Below, in pieces: positions 44,297 to 53,196 of a stretch of 64,000 bases of DNA (the stretch's first letter is position 1; each line of letters begins with the position of its first letter). Source of the stretch: Butyrivibrio sp. WCD3002. GTDB lineage: Bacteria; Bacillota; Clostridia; Lachnospirales; Lachnospiraceae. The DNA lies in NCBI RefSeq assembly GCF_000424265.1, contig NZ_AUJO01000006.1:1-64000 (forward strand), read 5' to 3'. The position numbers were made by a program, and so were the translations under genes. The notes beneath the pieces were generated by a model. That model was given only the letters and a program-made list of their open reading frames with translations, was not told where the DNA came from and did no database searches.

Positions 44297-44932
44297 ATGA
44301 ATTTGAAAAAATACTTTGCCGATGCAGGCATGAAAAGAACAGTAATCGGTGTAATTATCGGAAATATTTTTGTGGGTCTTGGAGTGGGCATCTTCAAGCT
44401 TTCCATGATGGGAAACGATCCCTTTGATGGCATGAACATGGCACTTGCCGAGGTTACAGGCATCTACTACCCTGTTTTGCAGATAATTGTAAACCTGCTT
44501 CTTTTTGTAATTCAGATACTTTTCGGAAGAAGACTTATCGGTTTCGGAACGGTGATCAACGCATTTTTCCTTGGATATATTGCCACCTTCTTCTACAATC
44601 TGCTGTTTGGAATCGTGGGCGAACCCCAGGGCTTTGTGCTTAGATTATTTATAGTATTTATGGGTGTTCTGGCGATCTCTCTTGGCTTGTCGTTATATCA
44701 GACAGCGGATCTTGGCGTTGCACCATACGATGCACTGGCCCTCATAATCAATGAGAGATTCCCTAAAATCCAGTATTTTCTTGCAAGAATCATGTGCGAT
44801 GCCATTTGTGCCCTCATCTGCTTCCTTGCAGGCGGAATAGTAGGCATCGGCACACTGGTTTCCGCATTTGGGTTTGGACCATTTATTCAGTTCTTCAATA
44901 GGACTGTTTCGGAGAAAATATTGGTTAAGTGA
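44297..44932 (+). CDS. YczE-type integral membrane protein (second copy)
   Basis: The 211-residue protein has about five membrane helices and the paired family signatures MMGNDPFDGMNMALAE (about 38) and LGVAPYDALALIINE (about 140). The start at 44297 has AGAAGG 8 nt upstream; a frame opening at 44225 is rejected. Role unknown. A GGGGACGG palindromic repeat begins 1 nt after the stop codon. It is only distantly like the protein at 20245. Confidence 0.82.
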   Translation: MNLKKYFADAGMKRTVIGVIIGNIFVGLGVGIFKLSMMGNDPFDGMNMALAEVTGIYYPVLQIIVNLLLFVIQILFGRRLIGFGTVINAFFLGYIATFFYNLLFGIVGEPQGFVLRLFIVFMGVLAISLGLSLYQTADLGVAPYDALALIINERFPKIQYFLARIMCDAICALICFLAGGIVGIGTLVSAFGFGPFIQFFNRTVSEKILVK

Positions 44933-44933
44933 G

Positions 44934-45031
44934 TGCCACCGGGGACGGTTCTCTTTGGCACGCATGCCACTGGGGACGGTTCTTTTTGGCACAATAGCAT
45001 ATCGTGCCAAAAAGAACCGTCCCCAATGGCA
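44934..45031. repeat. Palindromic GGGGACGGTTCTTTTTGG repeat, locus 1
   Basis: Two direct units (44934-44961, 44965-44992; TGCCAC then GGGGACGGTTCT) are followed by an inverted unit at 45004-45031. Units 2 and 3 can form a near-perfect 28-bp hairpin. The element starts 1 nt after the TGA of the YczE gene. The unit resembles REP/BIME-like repeats dispersed in clostridial genomes. Confidence 0.85.
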
Positions 45032-45040
45032 TGAATAAAC

Positions 45041-45066
45041 AAGGCAGGGTCCAACAGCCCTGCCTT
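45041..45066. terminator. Terminator hairpin after the GH115 gene
   Basis: AAGGCAGGG pairs with CCCTGCCTT around an 8-nt loop, with moderately T-rich flanks on both strands. It lies 21 nt past the GH115 stop codon and probably serves both convergent genes. Confidence 0.7.
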
Positions 45067-45086
45067 TATCTCTGTCTTCAACATAT

Positions 45087-48000
45087 TTAAATGAAATAGC
45101 TCTCTACCGGTCCTAAATATGTCTGCGGAAGTTCAAATGACTCTTTGTGCATAACGAGTTTCTCTAGCACAAATCCCGCATCTCCTGCATATACTGACAA
45201 AGTGTTCAGACCTTTGCGCAGTTCAAGCTTGGCGGTGGTAACATGCTCGTGGTCAAGGACAGCCTTGTCCCACTCGGCGCACTGATAATCAGTAAAATAG
45301 CCTTCATCCACTCCGTGAGCAATGCATATATTCCCATCGTTTACGGCGTAGCCAAAGTTAAGGCGACCGCCACGGATGATGGGATTTCTCATTGTGCAGT
45401 GGAATTCGATATCATAGATTCCGCTTTCCTCAGCAATAAAACAGTACTTAACACAGGGTACAGCTCCTGACTTTATCTGTTCTTCGCCGTAGTTTTCTGT
45501 CGCAGGGAATACCTTAATTGCTGAGCTTCCGGCTTTTCCAAGGTGTGCTATTGCCTTAAAGCCTGCAGCTTCAACATCCTCTTTCTCTGCAAAATTCTCC
45601 GCGCCAATTACGATGAGGTTTTGGCGCTCTATGAAAATTTTTCTATTATCTGCTTTATTTGCGTCTACAGCACCGTCAGGTGTCTGTAAATCCTCACTAA
45701 GATTTGAAAGAAGCTCTGATATATCAGAATTATCAGCTTCAAATGAAAGCCTTGTTTCAGATATTGCTCCGTTATCGAAGGTGAGCTTTACTTTAGCTTC
45801 AGCTACGGATTTACCGAATAATGCGTCCCTGTTCACAGTAAATGTCACAGTTTTTCTGCCTTCAGAGGATTCTGTATCATTTACTATGCCTGAAGCTCCT
45901 TCCGAGGAAGCCACGCCACCTATGATATCAAGAGCATTATCAACTATCTCCACTCTTCCTGTGGGCTCTTTGCAAATAAGCCATTTGCAGTCGTTTTCAA
46001 TTTCGTATGTAAATCCAATGTCACCTCTGCTGTCGATATCAAGCAGAACCTGCTTTGTATCAGGTCTTGTAAAGGCATCACTTTTAAGGGCAGGACTTCC
46101 CTGCCAGTGGGAGCCAAGATCCAGCTGCCTTGAACCTCTAAAGGAGATAACAGCCTTCGCTTCGTGAATTGGTGAAACTACAGAAGCCGTGGGATATGAC
46201 CAGTTATAGGCATCCCAGCTTCTAAAGCCTGTGTGCGCGGAGCTCATCATGTGATTCCATTTTCCGTCGTTAAAAGCATGGAAATCTGCCACATATTTTT
46301 TAACTGCACGGATTCTGTCCATAACGGATTTAGCGTAGTGATTTGCATAAACGCAGCCACGCTGCGCCAGCTCTCTGTTCATGCCTGCTTCCACATTCAT
46401 AAGTACGTTGTTAAGCGAAGCTGCAGCCGGATAGAAAATCATACTTCTGTAGGAAGTAAGTGCAGGCTCTTTCAGCTCTTTATCAAGCTTTAACGCAGTT
46501 TCCAAAATGCCATTAACCTCGGCATAAACTCTGTCACCCTCCATGAAATCCACAGGGTTATAAATCATCGGATTTGTTGTTTCCGGGGTTCTTGTGGAAT
46601 TCCAGATGGAATAGCCGGTCAAAACCTTGAAGATATCATTCTTCTGCTGACCGGTAGCGCTATCTCCAAACTGAGAATCAATCCAACTGCGGATGAAATC
46701 CTCTATTTTATCTAAATCCTTATGACCTTCATAGTCATAAGCAAGCTCCATGAAAAAGCTAAGAGGATATTCGTTCATCTTAAGATCGCCAACATTGACG
46801 ATCCACATTTCCCTAACACCTGCCTCGTAGGCAAGGCTCATCTGCTCGCAGGTCTTTGTAAGCCTGTTACAGTTTACCCACTCATAGCTTATGGGTGCGC
46901 CATGATAATCAAAGTGATAATACATGCCAAAGCCGCCGGGATGCTTCGCTTCGTCCTTTGTGGGAAGCGCTCTCACATGGCCGTGGTTATCATCACTGAG
47001 AAGGAAAATAACATCCTTAAGCTCATCCCAATCCTTAAGTCCTTCAGTACTTTCATCGCCGTAGTAATAATCCTCAACCTCTTTGTAGATGGCAAGCATG
47101 CGAGGAATGCCGGAAAGATCAGGATTCATCTGCTCTCTTAAAATATCGTCTTGAGCGATGATAGCTTTTTTTACCACATCAATATTGTCCTTAAGTGTGG
47201 CATCTTCAGGCAAAAGCTTGGAGTCGGACTCACCGCGCATACCGATGGTTATGACGTTTTCGAAGTCCTTATTTCTGAGAACGCCGTCTTCCCAGAATTT
47301 CCTTATGCCCTTTTTATTGGTAATAAAGCTCCAGGCGTTATCGTCGCTGTAGTTTTTATACTGTCTCTGCCACTCAAGACCCGCTCTGCACAGGGGCTCG
47401 TGGTGTGAGGTTCCCATTATTACGCCAAGGGTATCAGCGAGCTCTGCGCTCAGGGTACCTGGACCATCCTCTGAAAAAGAGGAATTCCACATGGCGGGCC
47501 ACATATAATTTCCTTTTAAACGAAGCAGAAGCTCAAAGATTTTCTCGTAGGCTTTTGCATTAACATCGCCGTAGCGTTCAGTACACCAGTTTCCAAAGGC
47601 AGGCCACTCATCATTTATGAAAAATCCGCGGTATTTAACGGAAGGTTCCTTTGAAACGATCTCTTTTTCAAAATCAAAAACAAGAGTGTCTCTTTTGGCA
47701 GGTGCTGCGTCGCCCCAGAAAACAAGCGGAGATACGCCGCACAGCTCAGAGATTTTAAACATGGCGTATATGGTTCCGCGCTTGTCACTACCTGCTACTA
47801 CCAGCAGCTTTTTTATATTTTCATATTCCGGAAAGGGAGCCTCCACAAGAGAAAGCTTAAATACTTCGCGTTTCCCGTCTATGTCATTGACAGATATTTT
47901 TCCATCGGAAATAAGTCTGTCCAAAATCGGACTTTTGCCGATAGTTGCAGCAAGAATCAGATTTTCAGAAGCCTTATTTGAAATCTCATCAAGAATCTCT

Positions 48001-48131
48001 GCTCTTCTTCCGGTTACGAGTTCTATATCCTCAGCGACGGTTTTACCGATTATCTTTATTCCTTCGAAGCTTTCCTTCTCAATAAGGAAGCTCGCGATCT
48101 TTTCATTTTCAAATAAGCTAAAATTACGCAT
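45087..48131 (-). CDS. GH115 xylan alpha-1,2-glucuronidase
   Basis: The 1014-residue enzyme matches GH115 throughout: KYRGFFINDEWPAFGNW (about 165-181), LKGNYMWPAMWNSSF (about 205-219), MGTSHHEP (about 242) and HYHFDYHGAP-type active-site segments near 400. A beta-sandwich C-terminus follows. GH115 enzymes remove (4-O-methyl)glucuronic acid from glucuronoxylan. No signal peptide is present, so it acts on imported oligosaccharides. GGAGG lies 7 nt upstream. The gene is bracketed by palindromic repeats. Confidence 0.93.
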   Translation of the reverse strand: MRNFSLFENEKIASFLIEKESFEGIKIIGKTVAEDIELVTGRRAEILDEISNKASENLILAATIGKSPILDRLISDGKISVNDIDGKREVFKLSLVEAPFPEYENIKKLLVVAGSDKRGTIYAMFKISELCGVSPLVFWGDAAPAKRDTLVFDFEKEIVSKEPSVKYRGFFINDEWPAFGNWCTERYGDVNAKAYEKIFELLLRLKGNYMWPAMWNSSFSEDGPGTLSAELADTLGVIMGTSHHEPLCRAGLEWQRQYKNYSDDNAWSFITNKKGIRKFWEDGVLRNKDFENVITIGMRGESDSKLLPEDATLKDNIDVVKKAIIAQDDILREQMNPDLSGIPRMLAIYKEVEDYYYGDESTEGLKDWDELKDVIFLLSDDNHGHVRALPTKDEAKHPGGFGMYYHFDYHGAPISYEWVNCNRLTKTCEQMSLAYEAGVREMWIVNVGDLKMNEYPLSFFMELAYDYEGHKDLDKIEDFIRSWIDSQFGDSATGQQKNDIFKVLTGYSIWNSTRTPETTNPMIYNPVDFMEGDRVYAEVNGILETALKLDKELKEPALTSYRSMIFYPAAASLNNVLMNVEAGMNRELAQRGCVYANHYAKSVMDRIRAVKKYVADFHAFNDGKWNHMMSSAHTGFRSWDAYNWSYPTASVVSPIHEAKAVISFRGSRQLDLGSHWQGSPALKSDAFTRPDTKQVLLDIDSRGDIGFTYEIENDCKWLICKEPTGRVEIVDNALDIIGGVASSEGASGIVNDTESSEGRKTVTFTVNRDALFGKSVAEAKVKLTFDNGAISETRLSFEADNSDISELLSNLSEDLQTPDGAVDANKADNRKIFIERQNLIVIGAENFAEKEDVEAAGFKAIAHLGKAGSSAIKVFPATENYGEEQIKSGAVPCVKYCFIAEESGIYDIEFHCTMRNPIIRGGRLNFGYAVNDGNICIAHGVDEGYFTDYQCAEWDKAVLDHEHVTTAKLELRKGLNTLSVYAGDAGFVLEKLVMHKESFELPQTYLGPVESYFI

Positions 48132-48224
48132 AAAAATACCTCCGTGATTTTATATTATTGCACATAAAAATCATGGAGGCTTGTCTTATCTTGCGGTCTT
48201 TTTATTAAATCTAGTGCCCCAGCA

Positions 48225-48323
48225 TGCCATTGGGGACGGTTCTTCATGCCATGCCACCGGGGACGGTTCTTTTTGGCACGAAATGTCTCATATCGTGCCA
48301 AAAAGAACCGTCCCCGGTGGCAC
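48225..48323. repeat. Palindromic GGGGACGGTTCTTTTTGG repeat, locus 2
   Basis: A partial unit (48225-48251), a full unit (48252-48279) and an inverted unit (48295-48323) form a long hairpin with loop GAAATGTCTCATATC. The inverted unit begins 1-2 nt after the stop codon of the response regulator gene. The loop sequence is almost the same as at locus 3. Confidence 0.85.
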
Positions 48324-48324
48324 A

Positions 48325-49140
48325 CTACATTCTTTCTGTCAGATAGCCTTCTGTGGCGCTGGCCCAGGAATATGAGTTCATGTACTCTCCTCTGAAGCTT
48401 TCCACAGCAGCCTTTTCATTATTGAGGAAACGATAGAGGTCGCAGTCCAGCTTCTCGGGCACGATGCGCATCATTCCGCTCTCAACCTCAAAAATATCAG
48501 AAATGCCGTATTCCTCGAGGGTTTCCTTAAGACTTCTTATGATTGTATCAAGGTACTTCTGCTTTGCTCTGTCGTAATCATCATCTTCCCAGAGGATATA
48601 GAACAGATCCTTGCGGGAAATGTATTGACCTTTGAGGTCAACAAGACATGCAATCACTTCCTTGGCTTTGTTGCGCTTAAAGGTCACAAGCTTATCATCC
48701 ACTAGAATATTGAAATATCCAAAGGTCTGAATCTTAACCTTGGGTTTTTTGGCTTCAGCGCTATCCTCTGTTTTTTCCTCTAAAGCCGGACCAAGTGCAA
48801 ATTCCAGCTCGGAAACCAGCTTGTCATAACCGATAGGTTTAAGGAGATATCCTGTTGCATGCATTGCGTAAGCATCTATGGCATATTCCGAGTAGCCTGT
48901 AAGAAAAATAATCTTAATCTCGGGATTTTTTTGTACTAAATTTGTTGCCAGCTCAAGTCCGCCCATTCCCGGCATATCAATATCAAGAAGTGCCAGATCC
49001 ACCTTCTTTTCATCCATGTAGTTAATGGCCTCTTCGGGATCCATGAAGGCTTCAACTGAGTCGAAAATATTAGTTTTTTTCATGAGAGAAGCTGTTCTTG
49101 AAAGAATAAGCTCCTCATCATCTACACAAATTGCGTTCAT
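48325..49140 (-). CDS. Response regulator with winged-helix (SARP-like) output domain
   Basis: The 271-residue regulator has a receiver with D7-D8, phospho-acceptor D53 (LLDIDMPG) and LLKPIG. A winged-helix DNA-binding domain (about 133-215: IQTFGYFNILVDDKLVTFKRNKAKEV is its start) and a short helical tail follow. It pairs with the kinase ending 6 nt upstream. Target genes are likely the surrounding polysaccharide-degradation genes. Confidence 0.88.
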   Translation of the reverse strand: MNAICVDDEELILSRTASLMKKTNIFDSVEAFMDPEEAINYMDEKKVDLALLDIDMPGMGGLELATNLVQKNPEIKIIFLTGYSEYAIDAYAMHATGYLLKPIGYDKLVSELEFALGPALEEKTEDSAEAKKPKVKIQTFGYFNILVDDKLVTFKRNKAKEVIACLVDLKGQYISRKDLFYILWEDDDYDRAKQKYLDTIIRSLKETLEEYGISDIFEVESGMMRIVPEKLDCDLYRFLNNEKAAVESFRGEYMNSYSWASATEGYLTERM

Positions 49141-49146
49141 AAAATG

Positions 49147-50418
49147 TTACTCCGGTATTTTTATGGTTATTGATGTACCCTCTCCCTTTACGCTTTCCAT
49201 GGTGAAGGTACCACCTGTCATATTCACGATACGGTCACGGACATTTCTTATTCCAATGTGATCACCGTTTTCTGTGGCTTCCAGCATCTCATTAACATCA
49301 AAGCCTGTTCCGTTATCTCTGATTGAAATTACGTGAAAAGCACCGTCCTTGTAGGTATTTACAGCTACCCAACCGTGCTTGTTGCCTCTTACGCCGTGTC
49401 GAATGGCATTTTCAACCATTGGCTGTATCGTAAGCGGCGGAATCATGAAATCATCATCATCTATATCGTAATCAATCTTAATTGACGGAAATCTGACCTG
49501 CTCGATATCCGAATAAACCCTTGTATGCTCAATCTCTTTTTTCACGGATATAAGCGAATCCTGGTTCAGAGAATGAATATTTTGTCTTAAGTAGGTTGCG
49601 AATTCCTCAATAACCTTCGATGCTCTGTCAGGATCGGTCTCAGTCAGAGCCTGAATTGTGGACAGCGCATTGAATAAAAAGTGAGGCTGAATCTGGGACA
49701 TCATTATCCTGATTCTCTGCTCTGCTTTTAGCGCATCCTCGTGCTCGCGGACAAACTGAAGATGCAGCCAGATATAGAAAAATACAGTGCTTTCGGTCAT
49801 TGCTACGTTCAAGAAAGATACGCGGGGACCAAAATTCATGGACAGATCCATTAAAACTGCTACAACTACAAAAACAGAAATTATAAGCGGCACAAAGTTT
49901 TCTGCCCGCCTATGACCCTTATATCGCGTATAGGCGCCAATTATAAGAACAATGATAAGTATCGCACAGGTTATAAACGGCACGTAGCCAAGGGGACCTC
50001 TGCACCATGAACCGTCTTCTCCAAAGGCAAAAACCCAGGGCTTAAAGAAAGCTGTAAAGCAAATGGCCGCATTGATAGCCAAAAGACCATATAGGAATTT
50101 TTTGCCCCATTCGTTTCCCGACAGTCTTATAAAAAGATACAGGGTTATGGAACGCAGTACATAGCTGATTGAGGTCATAAAGGTAAGCCAAAAACAGAGA
50201 TTATTTTTATAAAAAATATCCCCGAAATCTTCGCTGAACTGCGGTTCAAAAAGCAAAAATGCAATGATTACCTCGATTACAAAAACTCGGAATCTATTCT
50301 CCTTTTTAATATAAGGATCAAGAAGAACCGCCAGTGTTACACCTACCAGCTGTGCTATGAGCGTCATGTTTAGCGCTATTAGTGTTTGTGTACCCGGATC
50401 ATTAATATAAGTTTTCAT
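49147..50418 (-). CDS. LytS-type sensor histidine kinase with 7-TM sensor region
   Basis: The 423-residue kinase has about seven membrane helices (residues 10-215), the His_kinase motif QIQPHFLFNALSTIQ (H about 246), N box QPMVENAIRHGV and G boxes DNGTGF and HIGIRNVRDRI. It should phosphorylate the response regulator downstream. The stimulus is unknown. The pair is bracketed by two palindromic repeat loci. Confidence 0.9.
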   Translation of the reverse strand: MKTYINDPGTQTLIALNMTLIAQLVGVTLAVLLDPYIKKENRFRVFVIEVIIAFLLFEPQFSEDFGDIFYKNNLCFWLTFMTSISYVLRSITLYLFIRLSGNEWGKKFLYGLLAINAAICFTAFFKPWVFAFGEDGSWCRGPLGYVPFITCAILIIVLIIGAYTRYKGHRRAENFVPLIISVFVVVAVLMDLSMNFGPRVSFLNVAMTESTVFFYIWLHLQFVREHEDALKAEQRIRIMMSQIQPHFLFNALSTIQALTETDPDRASKVIEEFATYLRQNIHSLNQDSLISVKKEIEHTRVYSDIEQVRFPSIKIDYDIDDDDFMIPPLTIQPMVENAIRHGVRGNKHGWVAVNTYKDGAFHVISIRDNGTGFDVNEMLEATENGDHIGIRNVRDRIVNMTGGTFTMESVKGEGTSITIKIPE

Positions 50419-50539
50419 GCTACTACTTTATCACAGAAGCACCAGGTGTAGCTATCGTGCCAACACCTGGTGCTATAATAAGCGTTCAAGTTCTTAATAA
50501 TAGTTTAACCTCTTCTGTCCATCAAATGTCATACATGCA

Positions 50540-50610
50540 TGCCACTGGGGACGGTTCTTTTTGGCACGAAATGTCTCATTTCGTGCCAAAAAGAACCGTC
50601 CCCAATGGCA
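50540..50610. repeat. Palindromic GGGGACGGTTCTTTTTGG repeat, locus 3
   Basis: One unit (50540-50567) and its inverted partner (50583-50610) with CGAAATG-TCT-CATTTCG extend to a hairpin of roughly 34 bp with a 3-nt loop. It begins 3 nt after the stop codon of the sugar isomerase gene. Confidence 0.88.
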
Positions 50611-50613
50611 TAC

Positions 50614-51516
50614 TTAAAAATGTGATCTAATAAATTCTGCGCTTACTTCCGCGCTTTTAACAGGATCATTTTGGATCCAGTTCATGTGGGTTTCCAAAAT
50701 TACTGCCTCGATTCCATACTTTTGAATTGCATCAGCAATTCCTTCAAGGTTCATATTTCCATAGCCAAGCTCTGTGGGATTTTCCTTGAGAATCGGCGTC
50801 ATGTATGGACCTTTTTCTCTGTTGCCTCTGTCGTTGATATGCCAGTACTTCAGCCTTGAACCCAGCTTATCAATTATCGGGTAGACATCTGCTCCTGCAT
50901 CTGTCATCCAATAGGTATCAAGCTCAAAATTAACGTATTCCGGGTCAGTTTTTTCTATGAGCACGTCGTAGGCAGTTACGCCCGGGCTCACCTTTTGAAG
51001 CTCACTGTTATGATTGTGATATAAAACCCGTATGCCCTGATCCTTTAGAGTTTTTCCTGCTGCATTCAGTCGTTCCGCCAGCTTTTCTACTTCGCTGCGG
51101 CTGCTGTAATCAAACCTGTACATTCCGGTGATCACCACAACGTCCGTGCCAAAGCTATTTGCCAGCGCAGCAATCCTGACAGGGTCTGATTCTATTGCTC
51201 CAAGATTAGATTGGATGCTGCTGACCTTAAAACCACTTTCAGAAATCAGCCTATGCCAGTCATGGCTCCCGCTGTTTCCGATGCTCATTCCGCCAAAGCT
51301 TGTCAGAAGCTTTACTATCAGAGAAGACTTCTGCACCATAAAATCGTTAAGCTCTATGTAATCGTAACCGGCAGCCTTTATTCTTTTTAAGGCATTAAGG
51401 GTAGTGTCGTGATTTTTGCAGACTCTTCCAAGCATTATCTGCTGAAGGCCCTTTTTTACAGAATCTGCACCTGATTTCGGCGTATTAGAGCTTCCGCTAA
51501 GTTCTCCGTTTATCAA
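50614..51516 (-). CDS. Sugar phosphate isomerase/epimerase-like TIM-barrel protein
   Basis: The 300-residue protein has an AP-endonuclease-2-type TIM barrel with metal-site segments LYHNHNSEL (about 168), NFELDTYWMTDAG (about 200), WHINDRG (about 230) and ILETHMNW (about 275). Relatives isomerise or epimerise sugars, or eliminate aglycones from 3-keto-glycosides. It starts at TTG with GAGG about 7 nt upstream. It follows the GH35-like gene and may act with the Gfo/Idh/MocA enzymes encoded 13 kb away. Confidence 0.85.
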   Translation of the reverse strand: MINGELSGSSNTPKSGADSVKKGLQQIMLGRVCKNHDTTLNALKRIKAAGYDYIELNDFMVQKSSLIVKLLTSFGGMSIGNSGSHDWHRLISESGFKVSSIQSNLGAIESDPVRIAALANSFGTDVVVITGMYRFDYSSRSEVEKLAERLNAAGKTLKDQGIRVLYHNHNSELQKVSPGVTAYDVLIEKTDPEYVNFELDTYWMTDAGADVYPIIDKLGSRLKYWHINDRGNREKGPYMTPILKENPTELGYGNMNLEGIADAIQKYGIEAVILETHMNWIQNDPVKSAEVSAEFIRSHF

Positions 51517-51534
51517 AATAAAACCTCACTATTA

Positions 51535-53196
51535 TCATTCATAGGTAAAAAATCTTATATGCCATACGCTGGGGCTGCTCATGGACATCTGTGCCGCCTC
51601 ATCGCCGTTTAATCTGCGGCCTGGAATCCATCTGCCCTTTTCAAAGCATCCTTCAGTAACCTCTAAAAAATCCAGGTTTGGAACATCAGGATTTGCCGAA
51701 TTCAAGGAAATTCCGCAGGCGTTTCCTACTACCCAGCATTCATTATCGCTTACTTTAAGGCAGAGACATGCTCCGTCTGAGCGTGGATTTACCGGACTTT
51801 TGAAGGTTACGTTTACGCTAAATGAGCCAAAATTCATAGTGGCCGGTAGTGCCCCGAAGGGATTTCCATCCGCAGCAGGTGCGGGAGAATCTGTTTCCGC
51901 TGAAACGGCCTGCAGGCGATCTGTGCCGTAGGCTTCTGCAAGCATCGGCATCATTTCCTTCAAAATCTGACCGTAAGCCGCATATTCCTCAAAATTCTGA
52001 GGTGTTTTCAGGGCCGGGTCAGTTACATCCATTCCAAATAAAAATGCCTGAACTGCAGTAAAAGGCTTACCGATATCGTCAAAGCCAAAGGGCGAATAAC
52101 ACATAGCGTGATAGTGCCCTACTGTATAACAAAGTCTTGGAGCAGCGTAGCCGTGGGTTGCACTCTCCGGTATGAAAAGCGCGTTTCCGCGCCTTGTATA
52201 CTCGTCGCAAACTTCTTTAAATTGCGGCACATAAATGTCCGGGCAATATACATCGATGTTTGGAGCACAAAAATCCCATACTTCATGAACCTTTGAGACA
52301 GGTCCGCCTGTGGGATAGGTTCCCGGCTTATCGCCCTTATCAAGCCAGCAGTTAGCTGTCATGGGAAGCGGATATACCTTTTTTCCGGCTTCAGCCACGG
52401 TATTAACGAATTTAGATACATAATATGCAGAGAAAACTTCATCAGCGCAGTCTCCGAAAACTTCCTTCCAGCTACCCTGCTCTTTTCCAGAAAGAACCGC
52501 TCCTTTGATTTCTTCTGTCATGGTCTCTGTATGACTTCTCATATAGGAGGCAAAATCTTCCGGAACAGCTGCCTCAAATACAGCATCCGCAGCATCTGAT
52601 ACCTCTCTTGCTGCTCCAAGTAGTCCTGTTTCGTTCTCTACCTGAACCGCAATAACAGTCTGTTGTTCTTCATCATAGGTTTTAAGAAAAGACATGAAAG
52701 CGGCAAAGGCCTTTGCATCTGCCTTTACGGTCTCTTCCCCGAGGTAAGACAGTGTTGTGTAGGATATTTTTACGGGAAGTGATGGCGAAATTGCCCGGCC
52801 TGCCTTGTTTTTTCCCTTTTCAATCTGAGCTCTGGGGAATCGCTTAAGGTCCTGCTTTACCCATCCTGGAGCATACATGCATTCCGCATTTTTCCAGCTT
52901 CCAAACCAGAGAAAGACGATCTTCATTCCACGCTCTCTTGCCTGATTTATAAGCTCTGTGGGCACTTCAAAATTAAAACAGCCCTCCTCCGGTTCAATCA
53001 TTTCCCAGGTTGCAGGAAGGAGCAGCGTGTTCATTCCAAGCTGACCAGCGATATCCCAGATTTCCTCCATGTATTTCGGTGATGAGGAGTCTGAATTGTG
53101 AACTTCACCTGCAAGTAAAATGAAGGGTTTGTCTTCAACTATCAGCACCTGCTTGTTGTTTCTTGTCTCAATGTGAGGAATTGTGTGATTCATCAT
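51535..53196 (-). CDS. GH35/GH42-like beta-galactosidase with DUF5597-type C-terminus
   Basis: The 553-residue enzyme opens with a clan-A barrel (FILLAGEVHNSDSSS, about 27-41). The acid/base glutamate is in QVENETGLL (about 213), the nucleophile in FIPESATHGYAA (about 335), and a beta-sandwich follows. It likely releases terminal beta-galactose or a similar sugar from imported side chains. There is no signal peptide. The start overlaps the GH43 stop (ATGATGA). Confidence 0.8.
   Translation of the reverse strand: MMNHTIPHIETRNNKQVLIVEDKPFILLAGEVHNSDSSSPKYMEEIWDIAGQLGMNTLLLPATWEMIEPEEGCFNFEVPTELINQARERGMKIVFLWFGSWKNAECMYAPGWVKQDLKRFPRAQIEKGKNKAGRAISPSLPVKISYTTLSYLGEETVKADAKAFAAFMSFLKTYDEEQQTVIAVQVENETGLLGAAREVSDAADAVFEAAVPEDFASYMRSHTETMTEEIKGAVLSGKEQGSWKEVFGDCADEVFSAYYVSKFVNTVAEAGKKVYPLPMTANCWLDKGDKPGTYPTGGPVSKVHEVWDFCAPNIDVYCPDIYVPQFKEVCDEYTRRGNALFIPESATHGYAAPRLCYTVGHYHAMCYSPFGFDDIGKPFTAVQAFLFGMDVTDPALKTPQNFEEYAAYGQILKEMMPMLAEAYGTDRLQAVSAETDSPAPAADGNPFGALPATMNFGSFSVNVTFKSPVNPRSDGACLCLKVSDNECWVVGNACGISLNSANPDVPNLDFLEVTEGCFEKGRWIPGRRLNGDEAAQMSMSSPSVWHIRFFTYE

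Noticed and set aside
45613..48147. Several plus-strand open frames of 139-184 residues within the GH115 gene
   Set aside because: They are antisense to a clear GH115 reading frame with recognisable motifs throughout.
44934..50610. Palindromic repeats as simple Rho-independent terminators or insertion sequences
   Set aside because: The T run lies inside the stem rather than after it, and no transposase is encoded; the identical units at three loci show a dispersed repeat instead.
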